Part shown: positions 34,402-44,077 of the stretch, in pieces
Layout: each line of letters opens with the position of its first letter
Numbering within the stretch: the first letter of the stretch is position 1
NCBI RefSeq assembly: GCF_001427875.1
Contig: NZ_LMHK01000001.1
Span: 1,588,892-1,652,891 of the forward strand
DNA: 64,000 bases
From: Devosia sp. Root685
GTDB taxonomy: Bacteria > Pseudomonadota > Alphaproteobacteria > Rhizobiales > Devosiaceae
Direction: 5' to 3'
Notes under the pieces: generated by a model
Told to the model about the DNA's origin: nothing
Databases searched by the model: none
What the model saw: only the letters and a program-made list of their open reading frames with translations
Translations under genes and position numbers: made by a program

Positions 34402-35562
34402 ATGGTCCTACCCAACATGCTCGGTTTTCAACCTTACGAAACCTTCCAGCTTCTCATTGAAACCGGCGGTGTGGACCGCACCAATACCCTTCTCATTGCC
34501 GCCTGCGATGCCTATGCGCGCCGCGGTCGTCCGACCCTTCCCGAAATGGAACAGTTCGAGACTTTGGCCACCCGGCTCTTCCAGTCGGCCAGCCCCCAGG
34601 CCCGCGCCAAGGCCGCCGCAATCCTTGGCCGCAGCGAGTTGCTGTCCCAGACGCTTGAGCAGCTAGTCATTGAAAACATTGGCGAAGATCTCGTTTCTTT
34701 CCTCGCCAGCGCCGAAGAACTGTCCGACCGCACGCTCCTCGACGTGCTCGGCCGGTACGATGTTGCCGCCGCTGCAACCATTGCCGGCCGCAAGAACCTG
34801 ACCAATGTAGTTCTCGCCAAACTCTTCCAGATGAACTCCCGAAAGGTCTATCGCGCGCTGTCCCAGAACATGGACATCACCCCGCGCGGCGCCTATCTCA
34901 GCGCCCTCGCCCGCTCGGCGCAGATGGACCACCTCGTCGCCGAAGCCCTTGGCGAACGCCGGGATTTCGACGCCGCGCTCCTCGCGCCGGCCTTTTTCGA
35001 TCTCTCCGATTCTCAGCGAATCAAGGTCATCCAGGCCTTCGCCAATCGCGAAACTCCGGCCGCGCCGATCTCCCGCACCATCGAGCAGCTTTCGGTCGCC
35101 ACCCCGGAACTGACCAAGGCGCTGATGAAGCTGTTTTCGGAAAACCGCCGTCCGGAAATCACCAAGCTTCTCGCCCAGATCACCGGGCTCGACGAAGTAC
35201 GCTGCGGCCAGATCGCCCACGATGTCACCGGCGCCTCGACCTTCGTGGTCCTCCGCGGTTTTGGTGTTTCGGCTTATGATGGGTTGAAAGTTCTCATCCA
35301 TGCCACCAGCCACGATAGCGAGCGCTCTCGCGCCCTGGCTGATTTCGCCTCGCTCTTTGCGACGGTCTCCGCCGAATCAATGGCTTACCTGATGAGCGCC
35401 TGGCGCGGCGAGGTGAACCTCCTCGACCTTTCCAAGCCGCAGTACCGCCCGGTCAACATGCCGAGCCGCCGCACGCCGCAGCCGGCCTCCGGTTCGGGCA
35501 ATGCCGTGGTGGAGCAGGCCATGGTCGCCCTCTCCCGCATCGGCGCCCGCCGCGCCGGCTAA
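34402..35562 (+). CDS. DUF2336 domain protein
   Basis: 386 residues from ATG 34402 (a TTG directly before it was set aside). It is an alpha-helical repeat protein matching DUF2336 of alphaproteobacteria (for example ELSDRTLLDVLGRYDVAAAA and a C-terminal RGFGVSAYDGLKVLIHATS). The family is soluble with unknown role, often present in several copies and sometimes near motility or cell-cycle genes. Confidence 0.82.
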   Translation: MVLPNMLGFQPYETFQLLIETGGVDRTNTLLIAACDAYARRGRPTLPEMEQFETLATRLFQSASPQARAKAAAILGRSELLSQTLEQLVIENIGEDLVSFLASAEELSDRTLLDVLGRYDVAAAATIAGRKNLTNVVLAKLFQMNSRKVYRALSQNMDITPRGAYLSALARSAQMDHLVAEALGERRDFDAALLAPAFFDLSDSQRIKVIQAFANRETPAAPISRTIEQLSVATPELTKALMKLFSENRRPEITKLLAQITGLDEVRCGQIAHDVTGASTFVVLRGFGVSAYDGLKVLIHATSHDSERSRALADFASLFATVSAESMAYLMSAWRGEVNLLDLSKPQYRPVNMPSRRTPQPASGSGNAVVEQAMVALSRIGARRAG

Positions 35563-35586
35563 GCCAGACGCCGCCAAAAACGCCGT

Positions 35587-35609
35587 GTCATCCCCGCGAA
35601 AGCGGGGAT
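35587..35609. repeat. CCCGCGAAAGCGGG repeat, single copy
   Basis: TCATCCCCGCGAAAGCGGGGA hairpin just after the DUF2336 stop. Paired copies occur at 56341-56413, 59531-59604 and 63766-63841. It may also serve as a transcript end structure. Confidence 0.7.
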
Positions 35610-35623
35610 TTCCGTTTGTGGTT

Positions 35624-35977
35624 CTACGACTTTCCGGGATCCTTGATCACGTCGATCCCCAGGTCATCGCCCCGCAGATCAACGCTGATCACCCACAAAT
35701 CCGGATCGAAATCCACTTCCCGCGCAATGCGCTGGCGCACCGTGTCCGGCTCGACATGGGAAAATCGGGGCTGGAACACCAGCCCTGCCCCTTCGCCCCG
35801 GCTGATCACCGGCGCCGGGGTATAAAGCGAGCGCGTGCCATCGAGGTGGTCAACTTCGATAAAGACCTGCCCGGCAATCGGATCGCCCTTGCGCGCGACC
35901 ACGCACATATGGCCCAAGTCATTGTGGCGCCGGACAAAGGCCATACACCACAGATCGCTGCGAATCGTTCCGGCCAC
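35624..35977 (-). CDS. DUF1491 domain protein
   Basis: 117 residues with GTG start sharing one base with the upstream stop. DUF1491 signatures are visible (VVARKGDPIAGQVFIEVDHL; LDGTRSLYTPAP; DPDLWVISVDLRGDDLGI). Small soluble protein of unknown role, co-transcribed with the peptidoglycan-binding protein. Confidence 0.82.
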   Translation of the reverse strand: MAGTIRSDLWCMAFVRRHNDLGHMCVVARKGDPIAGQVFIEVDHLDGTRSLYTPAPVISRGEGAGLVFQPRFSHVEPDTVRQRIAREVDFDPDLWVISVDLRGDDLGIDVIKDPGKS

Positions 35978-37209
35978 TAGATGGTCGCGCCAGCCTTGCG
36001 CAGCAAGTCGACAAGATCGGGCTGCACCTGGCCGGTAATCTTGTAGCGATGGAAGTTTTCAAACTCGCGAATGGCGCGAGCCGTTTCCGGTCCCGGATTG
36101 CCATCGATCTGGCCCCGGAAGAAGCCAAGGCTGGCAAGACCGCGCTGGATATCGGCAACGAGGTCTGCGTCTGTCGCCGGGCGCGCCGCCCTTGGCGGAG
36201 ACGTCGGAGCCGTGCTGACGACGGGCTGCACGGCAACTTGCGGCTGGGATGCTGTCGCCTGCACCGGAGCCGGCATGCCCTGGCTCGGCAGGTTTGCAGT
36301 CGGCACAGGCGGATTGCCCGCCGGCGTACCGCTGCCCCGCGTGCCATCGACCGCGGCAACGATAGAATCAATAGTGTTGGCCGCGGCGACGCCGACGGTA
36401 TCGACGGCCTGTTCAACCGGCGAAAGCGCGGGCAGGCGCGCCACGACGCGGTCCTGCTCCACAGGCGCGGCCTGCTGGACGGGCGCTGGCGCGGGTGCAG
36501 CGGCCACCGCAACCGGCTGGGTCACAACAGGAGCCGGTGCGATCGCGGCCTGAGGTTGCGGGGCGACGGGCTGTGGCGCCGGAGCGGGCGTTGTAACCAT
36601 TCCCGATGCATTAGAGCCAAGAATGGCGTTGACCACATCAGCCGAGAGGGCGCCCTGCGGGACAAAGCCGTTGCGCTCTTCGAAGGTGCGGATGGCGCGG
36701 GCGGTCATCGGGCCATAATAGCCATCGACCTTCCCCTCGAAGAGTTGCAGTTCGGCGAGCTTTTTCTGCACCGCGAACACTTCGGAATTGCCCACGGGCT
36801 GATCCGGAATGGTTTGGGGCACCGCGGCCACGCTGCCGGTCGTCTGAGGGGAAACAACCTGTGGAGCGATCGCGGTTTGCTGCGCGTCCTGCACCGCCTG
36901 CTCACGCATCGCGGCGGGCGCCGGCATCGGCGCCGCCTCGGAGGTCACGGCGTAGGGTACGCTGCGGTCGGCCGCGAAGAACGGCGAGGGATGCATGCCG
37001 GTCTGGAAATAGAGCGCATTGCTCCCGGCAAGCGCGCTCATGGTCACGAGGGCAAAAATGCCCGTCGAGGCCAGCGGGGCCTGCATATAGCGATGAAACG
37101 CCCAATGCGCCCCACGACCGAGCTGGTTCATGAGGACGCTACCGGCCATCAGCGGCAGCTGGGACAGGGTCGATGCTGTCATTGCGCTTTTCTTTTTTCG
37201 TTTTGCCAT
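35977..37209 (-). CDS. membrane protein with two peptidoglycan-binding domains
   Basis: 410 residues: one membrane helix (about 47-65), then two PG_binding_1 domains (about 143-195, VFAVQKKLAELQLFEGKVDG; and about 350-405, VADIQRGLASLGFFRGQIDG) joined by a long Pro/Ala/Gln-rich linker. It probably tethers to the wall from the inner membrane. Its start overlaps the upstream kinase gene end by 31 bases. Confidence 0.85.
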   Translation of the reverse strand: MAKRKKKSAMTASTLSQLPLMAGSVLMNQLGRGAHWAFHRYMQAPLASTGIFALVTMSALAGSNALYFQTGMHPSPFFAADRSVPYAVTSEAAPMPAPAAMREQAVQDAQQTAIAPQVVSPQTTGSVAAVPQTIPDQPVGNSEVFAVQKKLAELQLFEGKVDGYYGPMTARAIRTFEERNGFVPQGALSADVVNAILGSNASGMVTTPAPAPQPVAPQPQAAIAPAPVVTQPVAVAAAPAPAPVQQAAPVEQDRVVARLPALSPVEQAVDTVGVAAANTIDSIVAAVDGTRGSGTPAGNPPVPTANLPSQGMPAPVQATASQPQVAVQPVVSTAPTSPPRAARPATDADLVADIQRGLASLGFFRGQIDGNPGPETARAIREFENFHRYKITGQVQPDLVDLLRKAGATI

Positions 37210-38999
37210 GAATTGATAGGCGCCGCCGCTGGCTCCCGGTGCAAGGGTAGAACCGCGACAGTCTCTTCCAACTTCGTTGCCGGACCGTTTATCGGCAGAA
37301 GAACGGTCATGGTTGTCCCTGCTCCAATTTCGGACATGGCCCGGAGCGCGCCGCCATGCAACTCGGCCAGGCCCTTGACGATCGAGAGACCGAGGCCGGT
37401 GCCTTCATATTGCCGGTTAAGTCCATCCTGCGCCTGAAAGAACGGCTCGCCGATGCGTTCGAGCGCCATCGGCGCCATGCCGATGCCCTGGTCGCGCACC
37501 GCAAAACTCAGCGACTGGCCCTGACGCTTGACCACCAGGGTCACCGTGTCGCCCACATGGCTGAACTTGATGGCGTTCGAGAGGAGATTGATCAGAATCT
37601 GCCGGCAGGCGCGCTCATCGGCGAGAATCGCCGGCAGTCCCTTTTCGATGTCGGCATTGAGCGTGATCGAGCGGGCCTTGGCCATGGTGTCGACCATGGC
37701 AAAGCATGCCGGCACGATCTCTTCGGGCTGGAACCGGGCCGTTACGATTTCAAACTTGCCCGCCTCGATGCGCGACATGTCGAGCAGCATGCCCACCACG
37801 TCGAGCAGATGCTTGCCGCTCTGGTGGATCAGGCTGGCATATTCGCGATGAGTCGGGGACAGCTCGCCGCCAATGCCCGATGTCATCATTTCCGAAAAGC
37901 CGACGACGGCGTTGAGCGGGGTGCGCAGCTCGTGCCCGATGGTGGCGAGGAAGCGCGACTTGGCCTCAGACGCCTCTTCGGCAGAGTGCCGCGCCTCGGT
38001 CATGGCCGCTTCGCTGTCCTTGCGTTCGGTCACGTCGCGCAGCAGCGCCGTCACTTCATAACGCGTGCCGGCCATCTGATCCCTGATGGGCGAGAAATGG
38101 GCTTCGACCCAGATAAACTGCGGCAGACCATTGGCGGCATGAGGATCGTCGCGGCGCATGCGCACCTCGATCGAACGGCTTTTGCCGCCCTGATTGGCAT
38201 CAGCGAAAGCGGTGAGATAAGCGGGGCGATCCATGACATGGAGCCGCTCGCTAAGCGAACCGGTGGTCAATTGATAGCGCGGGCAGCCGAACAGCGTTTC
38301 GGCCGAACGCGAGGCGGAAAGCAGTTCGCCCTCGGTCGAAAAGCACAGCACCGTGTCCTGCACATGCTCGACCAAGTGCCGATAGGCGTTGAGCTGGGCC
38401 TTGTCGTGGACGACGTAGCCGGCATTGATGTGGTGGGTCGTGTGCGCGACGAGCAGTGCACTCAGGCAGAATGCTGCGGTGCCGGTGACCATGGCCTCAT
38501 TGGCAAGCCCTAGGTCGGCGGGCAAGCCCAAAAGCGCGCCGGCCGCGCCAAGCACCAGCGCCAATACCACGGCCAGCCAACTCCAGAGCCGAACGGCCGG
38601 CCCCGTCAGCAGCGCCGCCAGAACCGGGCCCATGACGATGACGATCAGCCCCATATCGGCCAGACGCATGTCGAGCAGGGTCAAGACGAGGCCCGAACCC
38701 ATGACGGCGACGACCTGCGACAGCGCTGCGTCGTCATAGCGGGCACGGTGATAAAGCGAGAGGCTCAGCATGCCACCGCCGAGACCGACACAGGCAATGG
38801 CAAAGCCGAGCGCAGCCTGGCTTGCCAGCGCCCACATGGCGAAAGGCATGAGGAGAACGGAGACGGCGATCATCAGGCGGGCATTGTTGGCGATGGTCTT
38901 GCGGCGCAGCACATCGGGGCGCTGGCAGGGCGCCGCAGGCGCGCCGTCATCCCTTCCGTCAATGCCGAAAATACCAAGGCTACGCATCGCTTTACTCAT
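37179..38999 (-). CDS. PAS-domain sensor histidine kinase, DivJ/PleC-like
   Basis: 606 residues. Six or so N-terminal membrane helices (38-185), a PAS domain (about 205-325), and a kinase core with the H-box FLATIGHELRTPLNAVVGFSE (His356), N-box and GTGLGLSIVKGL G-box. The H-box and following MLLDMSRIEAGKFEI match DivJ/PleC-type kinases that act on DivK in cell-cycle control; the exact orthologue cannot be fixed. No response regulator is adjacent. Confidence 0.8.
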   Translation of the reverse strand: MSKAMRSLGIFGIDGRDDGAPAAPCQRPDVLRRKTIANNARLMIAVSVLLMPFAMWALASQAALGFAIACVGLGGGMLSLSLYHRARYDDAALSQVVAVMGSGLVLTLLDMRLADMGLIVIVMGPVLAALLTGPAVRLWSWLAVVLALVLGAAGALLGLPADLGLANEAMVTGTAAFCLSALLVAHTTHHINAGYVVHDKAQLNAYRHLVEHVQDTVLCFSTEGELLSASRSAETLFGCPRYQLTTGSLSERLHVMDRPAYLTAFADANQGGKSRSIEVRMRRDDPHAANGLPQFIWVEAHFSPIRDQMAGTRYEVTALLRDVTERKDSEAAMTEARHSAEEASEAKSRFLATIGHELRTPLNAVVGFSEMMTSGIGGELSPTHREYASLIHQSGKHLLDVVGMLLDMSRIEAGKFEIVTARFQPEEIVPACFAMVDTMAKARSITLNADIEKGLPAILADERACRQILINLLSNAIKFSHVGDTVTLVVKRQGQSLSFAVRDQGIGMAPMALERIGEPFFQAQDGLNRQYEGTGLGLSIVKGLAELHGGALRAMSEIGAGTTMTVLLPINGPATKLEETVAVLPLHREPAAAPINSWQNEKRKAQ

Positions 39000-39298
39000 A
39001 CTTGAGACGCCACTCTTGCCGGCCCCAAAACCGTTGGGCCCGGCCCGAATCCGGACCCACCCGTCTGATTGTCCATCAGATCTTGTGGGGTCACACTCGC
39101 GCGGCAGGCCCTAAGACAGGCTTAAGTGCGCGCCCCCGCAGGGGGCTTTCGCCGGTTAGCGTAAACAAGGCGTTGCCCAATTCCGAAACTGCGACGCGCA
39201 TTTGTTTCAAATTTTAAGAACTGACCCCAGTTCGCCTTAAGAAGCGCCCCCTAGTGTTAATCGACAGAGCGGGACAGGCCCGTTCGGAAGCTCGTGTG
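39000..39298. other. intergenic region, no gene seen
   Basis: A 299-base divergent gap between the kinase and the DUF5330-like gene. It has an imperfect inverted repeat TTAAGAACTG...CAGTTCGCCTTAAG (39213-39240) that could be an operator. Confidence 0.4.
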
Positions 39299-39595
39299 AT
39301 GATGTTTCTTCTGCGTTCGGCATTCTGGCTCACAGCCGCCTTCCTGGTCATCCGGCCCGAAGTCGATGTGCGCGCATCTGCGGGGGTCGTGGCCAACGAG
39401 GCCCTTGCCCGCGGCAGTCAGTTCGTTGCCAACCAGATCGAGGCGATCGAATGCGATAGCCTGCAATGCATTGGGGGCAAGGCGGTTATCGCCGCTGCCC
39501 TCCCGCCTATCCCGCCCTCCGGCACACCCATGCATGTCGCGCCGCAGGAAAATCCGGTTCCCTATCCACGACCTCGACCGGATTGGGCGGGCTGA
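39299..39595 (+). CDS. small DUF5330-like secreted/membrane protein
   Basis: 98 residues from ATG 39299. The N-terminal hydrophobic segment MMFLLRSAFWLTAAFLVI is typical of DUF5330 proteins of Hyphomicrobiales, followed by a polar region with a Cys pair (CDSLQC) and a Pro-rich end. Function unknown. A strong terminator follows. Confidence 0.6.
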   Translation: MMFLLRSAFWLTAAFLVIRPEVDVRASAGVVANEALARGSQFVANQIEAIECDSLQCIGGKAVIAAALPPIPPSGTPMHVAPQENPVPYPRPRPDWAG

Positions 39596-39679
39596 CGGGC
39601 GCCTGCCCCGGCGCCCAATGAGTCTATCCAGTGGCACGCGTCTCTTGCCCAAGCGACGCCCCAGCGTCCACTGGCTCCT

Positions 39680-39723
39680 GCCGCAAGCACCTTGCCCCGT
39701 GCTTGCGGCTTTTTCTTTCTTTA
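39680..39723 (+). terminator. rho-independent terminator before sufE
   Basis: GCCGCAAGCAC and GTGCTTGCGGC form an 11-bp perfect stem with an 8-base loop, followed by TTTTTCTTTCTTT. It ends transcription from the DUF5330-like gene, and sufE starts 15 bases later. Confidence 0.9.
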
Positions 39724-39737
39724 CCTAGATAGAGGGC

Positions 39738-40166
39738 ATGACCCAGCCCCAGCCTTTCCAGGACATTGCCGATAATCTTTCCTTCCTCGATGATTGGGAA
39801 GACCGGTATCGCTATCTCATCGAACTCGGCCAGGCCCTGCCGCGCCTTGAAGCGAATGAGCGCGTCGATACCAATAAGGTGAATGGCTGCGTATCGCAGG
39901 TCTGGCTCGTCTCCGAACCGGTGGTAACCGACGGCGCCGTGTCCCTTCACATCAAGGGCGAGAGCGACGCCATGATCGTGCAGGGCCTCGTGGCTATTCT
40001 TCTGGCGCTTTATTCGGACCGCCCGGCCAAGGAAATTGCCGAGACCGATGCCGTGGCCATCTTCGACGAACTGGGGCTGCGAGAACATCTGACGGCCCAG
40101 CGCTCCAATGGCCTCGTCGCCATGGTCAACCGCATCCGCAACGAAGCGCGGGCAAAAGTTCACTAG
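39738..40166 (+). CDS. sufE: SufE sulfur acceptor for Fe-S cluster assembly
   Basis: 142 residues. SufE hallmarks: FLDDWEDRYRYLIELGQALP, the catalytic Cys51 in KVNGCVSQVWL that accepts sulfur from SufS, and a C-terminal GLREHLTAQRSNGL. It activates the cysteine desulfurase. Single gene; its stop overlaps the convergent acyltransferase stop. Confidence 0.92.
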   Translation: MTQPQPFQDIADNLSFLDDWEDRYRYLIELGQALPRLEANERVDTNKVNGCVSQVWLVSEPVVTDGAVSLHIKGESDAMIVQGLVAILLALYSDRPAKEIAETDAVAIFDELGLREHLTAQRSNGLVAMVNRIRNEARAKVH

Positions 40167-41197
40167 TCAGCTTTGGTGCGCTGCAACTTTCGCAACAGCG
40201 GCTGCTCGACGAAGCGATAGAGAAGCAGTCCCATCCACACCCCGGTCGCGATCGCCAGCACCGTCACGACCGGCACGATCCCGGGCAGATTGGGGCCAAT
40301 CAGCTTCAAACCGATGCCGGCCATCAGGGCCACGGCGAAGATGTGCACCAGATAAATCGAATAGGATGCATTGCCCATCCGCTCGAGCCAGGCAAAATGC
40401 GGCAGGCGCCCTTCGCTGCGCAGTGCCAACACCACCGCGGCGCCCGAAAAGCCAAGAAAACCGGCAAAGGCCGTCACGTCTTCGACGAAACCGTGATTCC
40501 ACAGAAAGCCTTCGGCAAGCCCCGCGATACCGACCACCGCAAGCCCAACCATTACCAGCCTTGGAAGTCTGGCGATCCAGCCTTCCATATGACCAAGGCC
40601 GATCCAGCAGCCCACGACAAAGGCCAATGGCAAAAAACTCGTATAAAATTGCGGAATGGCCGATTGCGGGGCGAGCAGAAAACCCATGACCGCGAGAACG
40701 GCATAGGCCAGCGTCAAACCCACCACCCTGCCCCGCGCCGTGAATACGGCAAGTAGCGCGAAGCAGGCATAAAAGAACATCTCGTAATTGAGCGTCCAGC
40801 CGAGCTTGTAGAGCGGATGCAGCCCGTGGCTCGCCCCATTGTAGAACGGGATGAAGGCCAGTGAGAGCGCCAATTGGTTGCCGTCAAAACTCGTGGTCTT
40901 GAACAGTTGCGGCGCAAAAAGAGCCAGCGCCGCGGCGATCAATGTAAATGCCCAATAGAGCGGCACGACCCGCAGGATGCGCCGGCGCATGAACTGGCGC
41001 CCGTCGAAGCGTCCGATATCGGTCACGCTGACCATGATGAAACCGGAAATCACGAAGAACAGGACGACCCCGAGCCAGCCGAGCCGCCCATAGGCGATGT
41101 TCTCTCCCACCAGAGGGTAGAGCAAGGCGTGCGAGGCCAGCACCAGCAGAGCGGCAATGGCGCGCAGATATTGGACGGAGACGATCTTTCCGGGCAT
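40163..41197 (-). CDS. acyltransferase family 3 membrane protein
   Basis: 344 residues, about ten membrane helices. It starts MPGKIVSVQYLRAIAALLVL, where R and the first helix match acyltransferase-3 proteins, and shows FFVISGFIMV with catalytic residues in the typical place. It probably O-acetylates a surface polysaccharide. No glycan genes nearby to name the substrate. Confidence 0.85.
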   Translation of the reverse strand: MPGKIVSVQYLRAIAALLVLASHALLYPLVGENIAYGRLGWLGVVLFFVISGFIMVSVTDIGRFDGRQFMRRRILRVVPLYWAFTLIAAALALFAPQLFKTTSFDGNQLALSLAFIPFYNGASHGLHPLYKLGWTLNYEMFFYACFALLAVFTARGRVVGLTLAYAVLAVMGFLLAPQSAIPQFYTSFLPLAFVVGCWIGLGHMEGWIARLPRLVMVGLAVVGIAGLAEGFLWNHGFVEDVTAFAGFLGFSGAAVVLALRSEGRLPHFAWLERMGNASYSIYLVHIFAVALMAGIGLKLIGPNLPGIVPVVTVLAIATGVWMGLLLYRFVEQPLLRKLQRTKAD

Positions 41198-41268
41198 TTC
41201 ACGGTCATGATTGCGGCACGCCTTGTTACCACGCGCGCCGCCTCTTCGAGCATTAGACGCTTACATCG

Positions 41269-41766
41269 TTAAGAAGCTTCTGCTGGCGGAAACATCGGCG
41301 CCCGCGCGGGCAGCCAGTGCCGCTGCCTTTGCGCCTCGCGCCCCCGCGCTTCGGCATCGAGCCCATAGTGGGCGGCAAGATGGGACAGGGCGATGCGCAG
41401 CACCAGCTTGCCGCCGCGTCGCGGCCAGTCGCGCTCCGTTTCGACATCCTGCAGCCCCCGATCGAGCCCGCAAATGTCGAACAGCACCGCCCAGCAATCG
41501 GCCGGCATCATGCCTGCCATATCCGCCAGGTGCTTGCGCGCATCGGCGGCAATAGCCGAAATCTCGCCCTGCAAGGGACTGCCGCCGCCCCGTCCACCGG
41601 TTCGCGTGGGGTCATAGGACATGGTCACGCGCTGGCGCAGGCGGGCCCGCTCAAAAGTCTGTGCCAGGCGCCGCGCCGCCTCGACATGATGCGGAAGCAG
41701 GAAAGGCGAGCCATCCCGCCGCGTTGCGGCCAGCCGGCCAATGGCATCGGGCAGTCCCTCAGCCAT
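41269..41766 (-). CDS. DUF6456 domain protein
   Basis: 165 residues. The central part (FLLPHHVEAARRLAQTFERA; RVTMSYDP; DVETERDWPRRGGKLVLRIA) matches DUF6456. Its start overlaps the HTH gene by 8 bases. This pair is conserved in Hyphomicrobiales; role unknown, probably DNA-related by association. Confidence 0.78.
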   Translation of the reverse strand: MAEGLPDAIGRLAATRRDGSPFLLPHHVEAARRLAQTFERARLRQRVTMSYDPTRTGGRGGGSPLQGEISAIAADARKHLADMAGMMPADCWAVLFDICGLDRGLQDVETERDWPRRGGKLVLRIALSHLAAHYGLDAEARGREAQRQRHWLPARAPMFPPAEAS

Positions 41767-42124
41767 GCTCGCCTCCCCCTAAAAGCAGTGCTTCAAGCCG
41801 ATCCAGTTCGGCGTCAAATGCCGTGTCGTCCCGTAGGTCCTCGATCAGGCTACAAGCATAAGAGACTGTTGTCCTATCCCGCCCAAAAGCAGTACCGATC
41901 GCGGTCAGGCTGATGCCCTTGGAAACATGGGCGAGATACATGGCGACTTGCCGCGCCCGCGCAGTATCCGCCTGACACCGAGAAACGTGCACCAGCAATC
42001 GGATAGGAATTTTGCGCTCGCGAGAGATCAGGGCAAGAACTTTGGCCAGGCCGTCGCCCTCGCGGGCCGGCGGCAGGCGCTCGGGCAGCGCATTGCCATG
42101 GTGAGTTTCGATTCGCACGGTCAT
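41759..42124 (-). CDS. DnaA domain IV-like helix-turn-helix protein
   Basis: 121 residues from ATG 42124. The C-terminal part resembles the DNA-binding domain of DnaA: RQVAMYLAHVSKGISLTAIG followed by FGRDRTTVSYACSLIEDL, which parallels the DnaA GRDHTTVxxA motif. There is no AAA+ domain. It may bind DnaA-box-like sites or be a regulator. Confidence 0.78.
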   Translation of the reverse strand: MTVRIETHHGNALPERLPPAREGDGLAKVLALISRERKIPIRLLVHVSRCQADTARARQVAMYLAHVSKGISLTAIGTAFGRDRTTVSYACSLIEDLRDDTAFDAELDRLEALLLGGGEHG

Positions 42125-42387
42125 CCTCCACCGGATATAGGATAATCTTCCTACAACCTGGCAGAGGTTGTCCACCCCGGGGATAAGTTTGCGAATTTTT
42201 CCGCGAAAGGCCCCTGAGCAGGGCCGGAAAACACTGCGGCCGCCCGGAGGCGGCCGCATAGCAAGGGGACCAGCTTTCTGTGTCGCCGCAAGGCCTGACC
42301 TTCAAGGAGGAAGGCGAATTACGACGCAGAATGAAGGGGTTAGCGCGTTCGATCCGGTCCCTCCGAATCGCTCGACGCTATAGGGGA
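42125..42387. other. intergenic region with perfect hairpin
   Basis: No gene. At 42235-42258 TGCGGCCGCC CGGA GGCGGCCGCA forms a perfect 10-bp stem with a 4-base loop but no T-run; it could end mucR transcription in a factor-dependent way or block RNase. Confidence 0.5.
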
Positions 42388-42810
42388 TCAGCCAGCCTTG
42401 CGGCCGAGGCCATTGTCCTTGGCGAGTTTGGAACGCGTTGCCGAGTAGTTCGGAGCGACCATGGGATAATCTGCGGGCAGACCCCACTTTTCCCGGTATT
42501 CCTCGGGCGAGAGATTGTAGTGCGTGCGCAGGTGGCGCTTGAGCGACTTGAACTTCTTTCCGTCTTCAAGACAGATGATGTAGTCGGCGGCGACGGACTT
42601 GCGCACCGGCACGGCCGGCTTCAGATCCTCGACCACTGCGGGCACTTCATTGCTTCGCAGCGCGCGCAGGGCACCATGCACATCGGCGATCAGCCGTGTC
42701 AGGTCCGAGGGGCTCACGGCGTTGTGGCTTACATATGCTGAGACGATATCGGCACTGAGTTCGACGAGATCGAGCTCACCCACATCCGCCGGAGCGGTAT
42801 TGTCGTTCAT
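42388..42810 (-). CDS. mucR: MucR/Ros family transcriptional regulator
   Basis: 140 residues. The zinc-finger-type region [20 protein letters not shown] and the following [20 protein letters not shown] are diagnostic. MucR-family proteins control exopolysaccharide, motility and cell-cycle genes and usually repress their own gene. It lies 129 bases downstream of mrpG. Confidence 0.92.
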   Translation of the reverse strand: MNDNTAPADVGELDLVELSADIVSAYVSHNAVSPSDLTRLIADVHGALRALRSNEVPAVVEDLKPAVPVRKSVAADYIICLEDGKKFKSLKRHLRTHYNLSPEEYREKWGLPADYPMVAPNYSATRSKLAKDNGLGRKAG

Positions 42811-42939
42811 GATCTAACCTTCCGTAGTTTTTTTATTAGGCAGCAACAGGGGCAGTCACAGCCTTGCTGCATTCCTAAGTCTGTTTACTGCCGCAGGCAA
42901 CTGCCGCTAATCCAATTAATTGGAAGCATTGCAGATTAT

Positions 42940-43293
42940 TCATGCGCCGGAATTTTGTTCCAATCGTGTCTTGAGATCGTCACGCAGCGTACTTTCATGC
43001 GCATGATAACCCGCAATATAACTAGCGCGGGCAAGGAGATGCGCAGAGACGGGCGTAGTCAAAAGCACGAAGATAACGCCGATGATTGCGCGTAATGCCA
43101 CCGCGGCGTCCATGCTGACCATGGCAACGGCGAGAAGAATTAATCCACCGCCAACTGCGCCTGCCTTGGAGGCGGCGTGCATCCGCGTGTAGAGATCAGG
43201 CAAGCGGACCACACCGATGGCGGCGAGAAGCGTGAAAATCGCCCCCAGAATCAGCAAACCGCCTCCAAGACAGAGTGCGATATCGCCGATCAT
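42940..43293 (-). CDS. mrpG: Mrp antiporter subunit G
   Basis: 117 residues from ATG 43293, overlapping the mrpF stop (ATGA). Three membrane helices and the PhaG/MnhG pattern ([20 protein letters not shown]). Last gene of the seven-gene Mrp set. Confidence 0.88.
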   Translation of the reverse strand: MIGDIALCLGGGLLILGAIFTLLAAIGVVRLPDLYTRMHAASKAGAVGGGLILLAVAMVSMDAAVALRAIIGVIFVLLTTPVSAHLLARASYIAGYHAHESTLRDDLKTRLEQNSGA

Positions 43294-43601
43294 GATTGCG
43301 CCTCCATTGCGGCAGCGTCGGCCTTGAGGCCGCGTCGCAAAATGTAGCGGGCCAATGCCACGGTCGCGAGGAAGCCGAGCAGCGCCAGGGCGATGGCAAT
43401 GTCGAGATAGAGCATGAGCCCGGTCCGCACGGCAATGGCGCCGACAAACCCCATCACCACCACCGTCATCAGGTCCAGCGCCAGCACCCGGTCCGGCAGG
43501 GTCGGGCCAATAACGATGCGGACGATCGAGACGAGCAGCGCGAGCCCCAAGAGAACCAGGGCGATCATGCTGGCGAGATCGACAAAAGCCAACGCGCTCA
43601 C
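43290..43601 (-). CDS. mrpF: Mrp antiporter subunit F
   Basis: 103 residues, three membrane helices, with the MnhF core [20 protein letters not shown]. Start overlaps the mrpE stop (ATGA). Confidence 0.88.
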   Translation of the reverse strand: MSALAFVDLASMIALVLLGLALLVSIVRIVIGPTLPDRVLALDLMTVVVMGFVGAIAVRTGLMLYLDIAIALALLGFLATVALARYILRRGLKADAAAMEAQS

Positions 43602-44077
43602 TCGAACACCTCCTTGATCTTCTTTTCAAAGCCATTTGCGATCCCGGCGATCATGGCCGTATCGCTGTCCATGCTCAGCGCATGGACGTAGAGAACCGAG
43701 CGGTCCTCCGCCACGTCCACGGTCAGTGTGCCGGGCGTGAGCGTGATCATATTGGCCAGAAGCGTAATTTCGGCGTCCGATTTCACGGTCAATGGTACCG
43801 CGACGATGGCTGGCTTCAGGGCCGATTTGAGATCGGGACGCAAGACGATCAGCGCAACAGTGATGGCGCTGACCATCAATTCGTAGAGAAAAAGCCCGAT
43901 CAGCGAGAGCACCTTGCCCGCCTTGCCCAGCGCTCCCTGCTGGTGGATCGAATAGCGCAGAATGAGAAGCGCGCCGCCGCCGATGAGGCCGCCAAAGAGC
44001 AGGTTCAGGCCGGAAAAATTGCCGGTTATGCCGGCCCAGCCGAGCGCGAGAATGACCACCAGAAAGGCGCCGCTCAT
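43598..44077 (-). CDS. mrpE: Mrp antiporter subunit E
   Basis: 159 residues, N-terminal helices followed by a cytoplasmic part; MnhE features include [20 protein letters not shown] and [11 protein letters not shown]. Start overlaps mrpD stop (ATGA). Confidence 0.88.
   Translation of the reverse strand: MSGAFLVVILALGWAGITGNFSGLNLLFGGLIGGGALLILRYSIHQQGALGKAGKVLSLIGLFLYELMVSAITVALIVLRPDLKSALKPAIVAVPLTVKSDAEITLLANMITLTPGTLTVDVAEDRSVLYVHALSMDSDTAMIAGIANGFEKKIKEVFE

Noticed and set aside
37356..38513. 385-codon plus-strand frame opposite the histidine kinase
   Set aside because: Antisense shadow rich in His, Arg and Gly without domains; the kinase on the other strand has clear motifs.
42235..42258. 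Perfect hairpin as a rho-independent terminator
   Set aside because: No T-run follows on either strand, so it is listed only as a structure.
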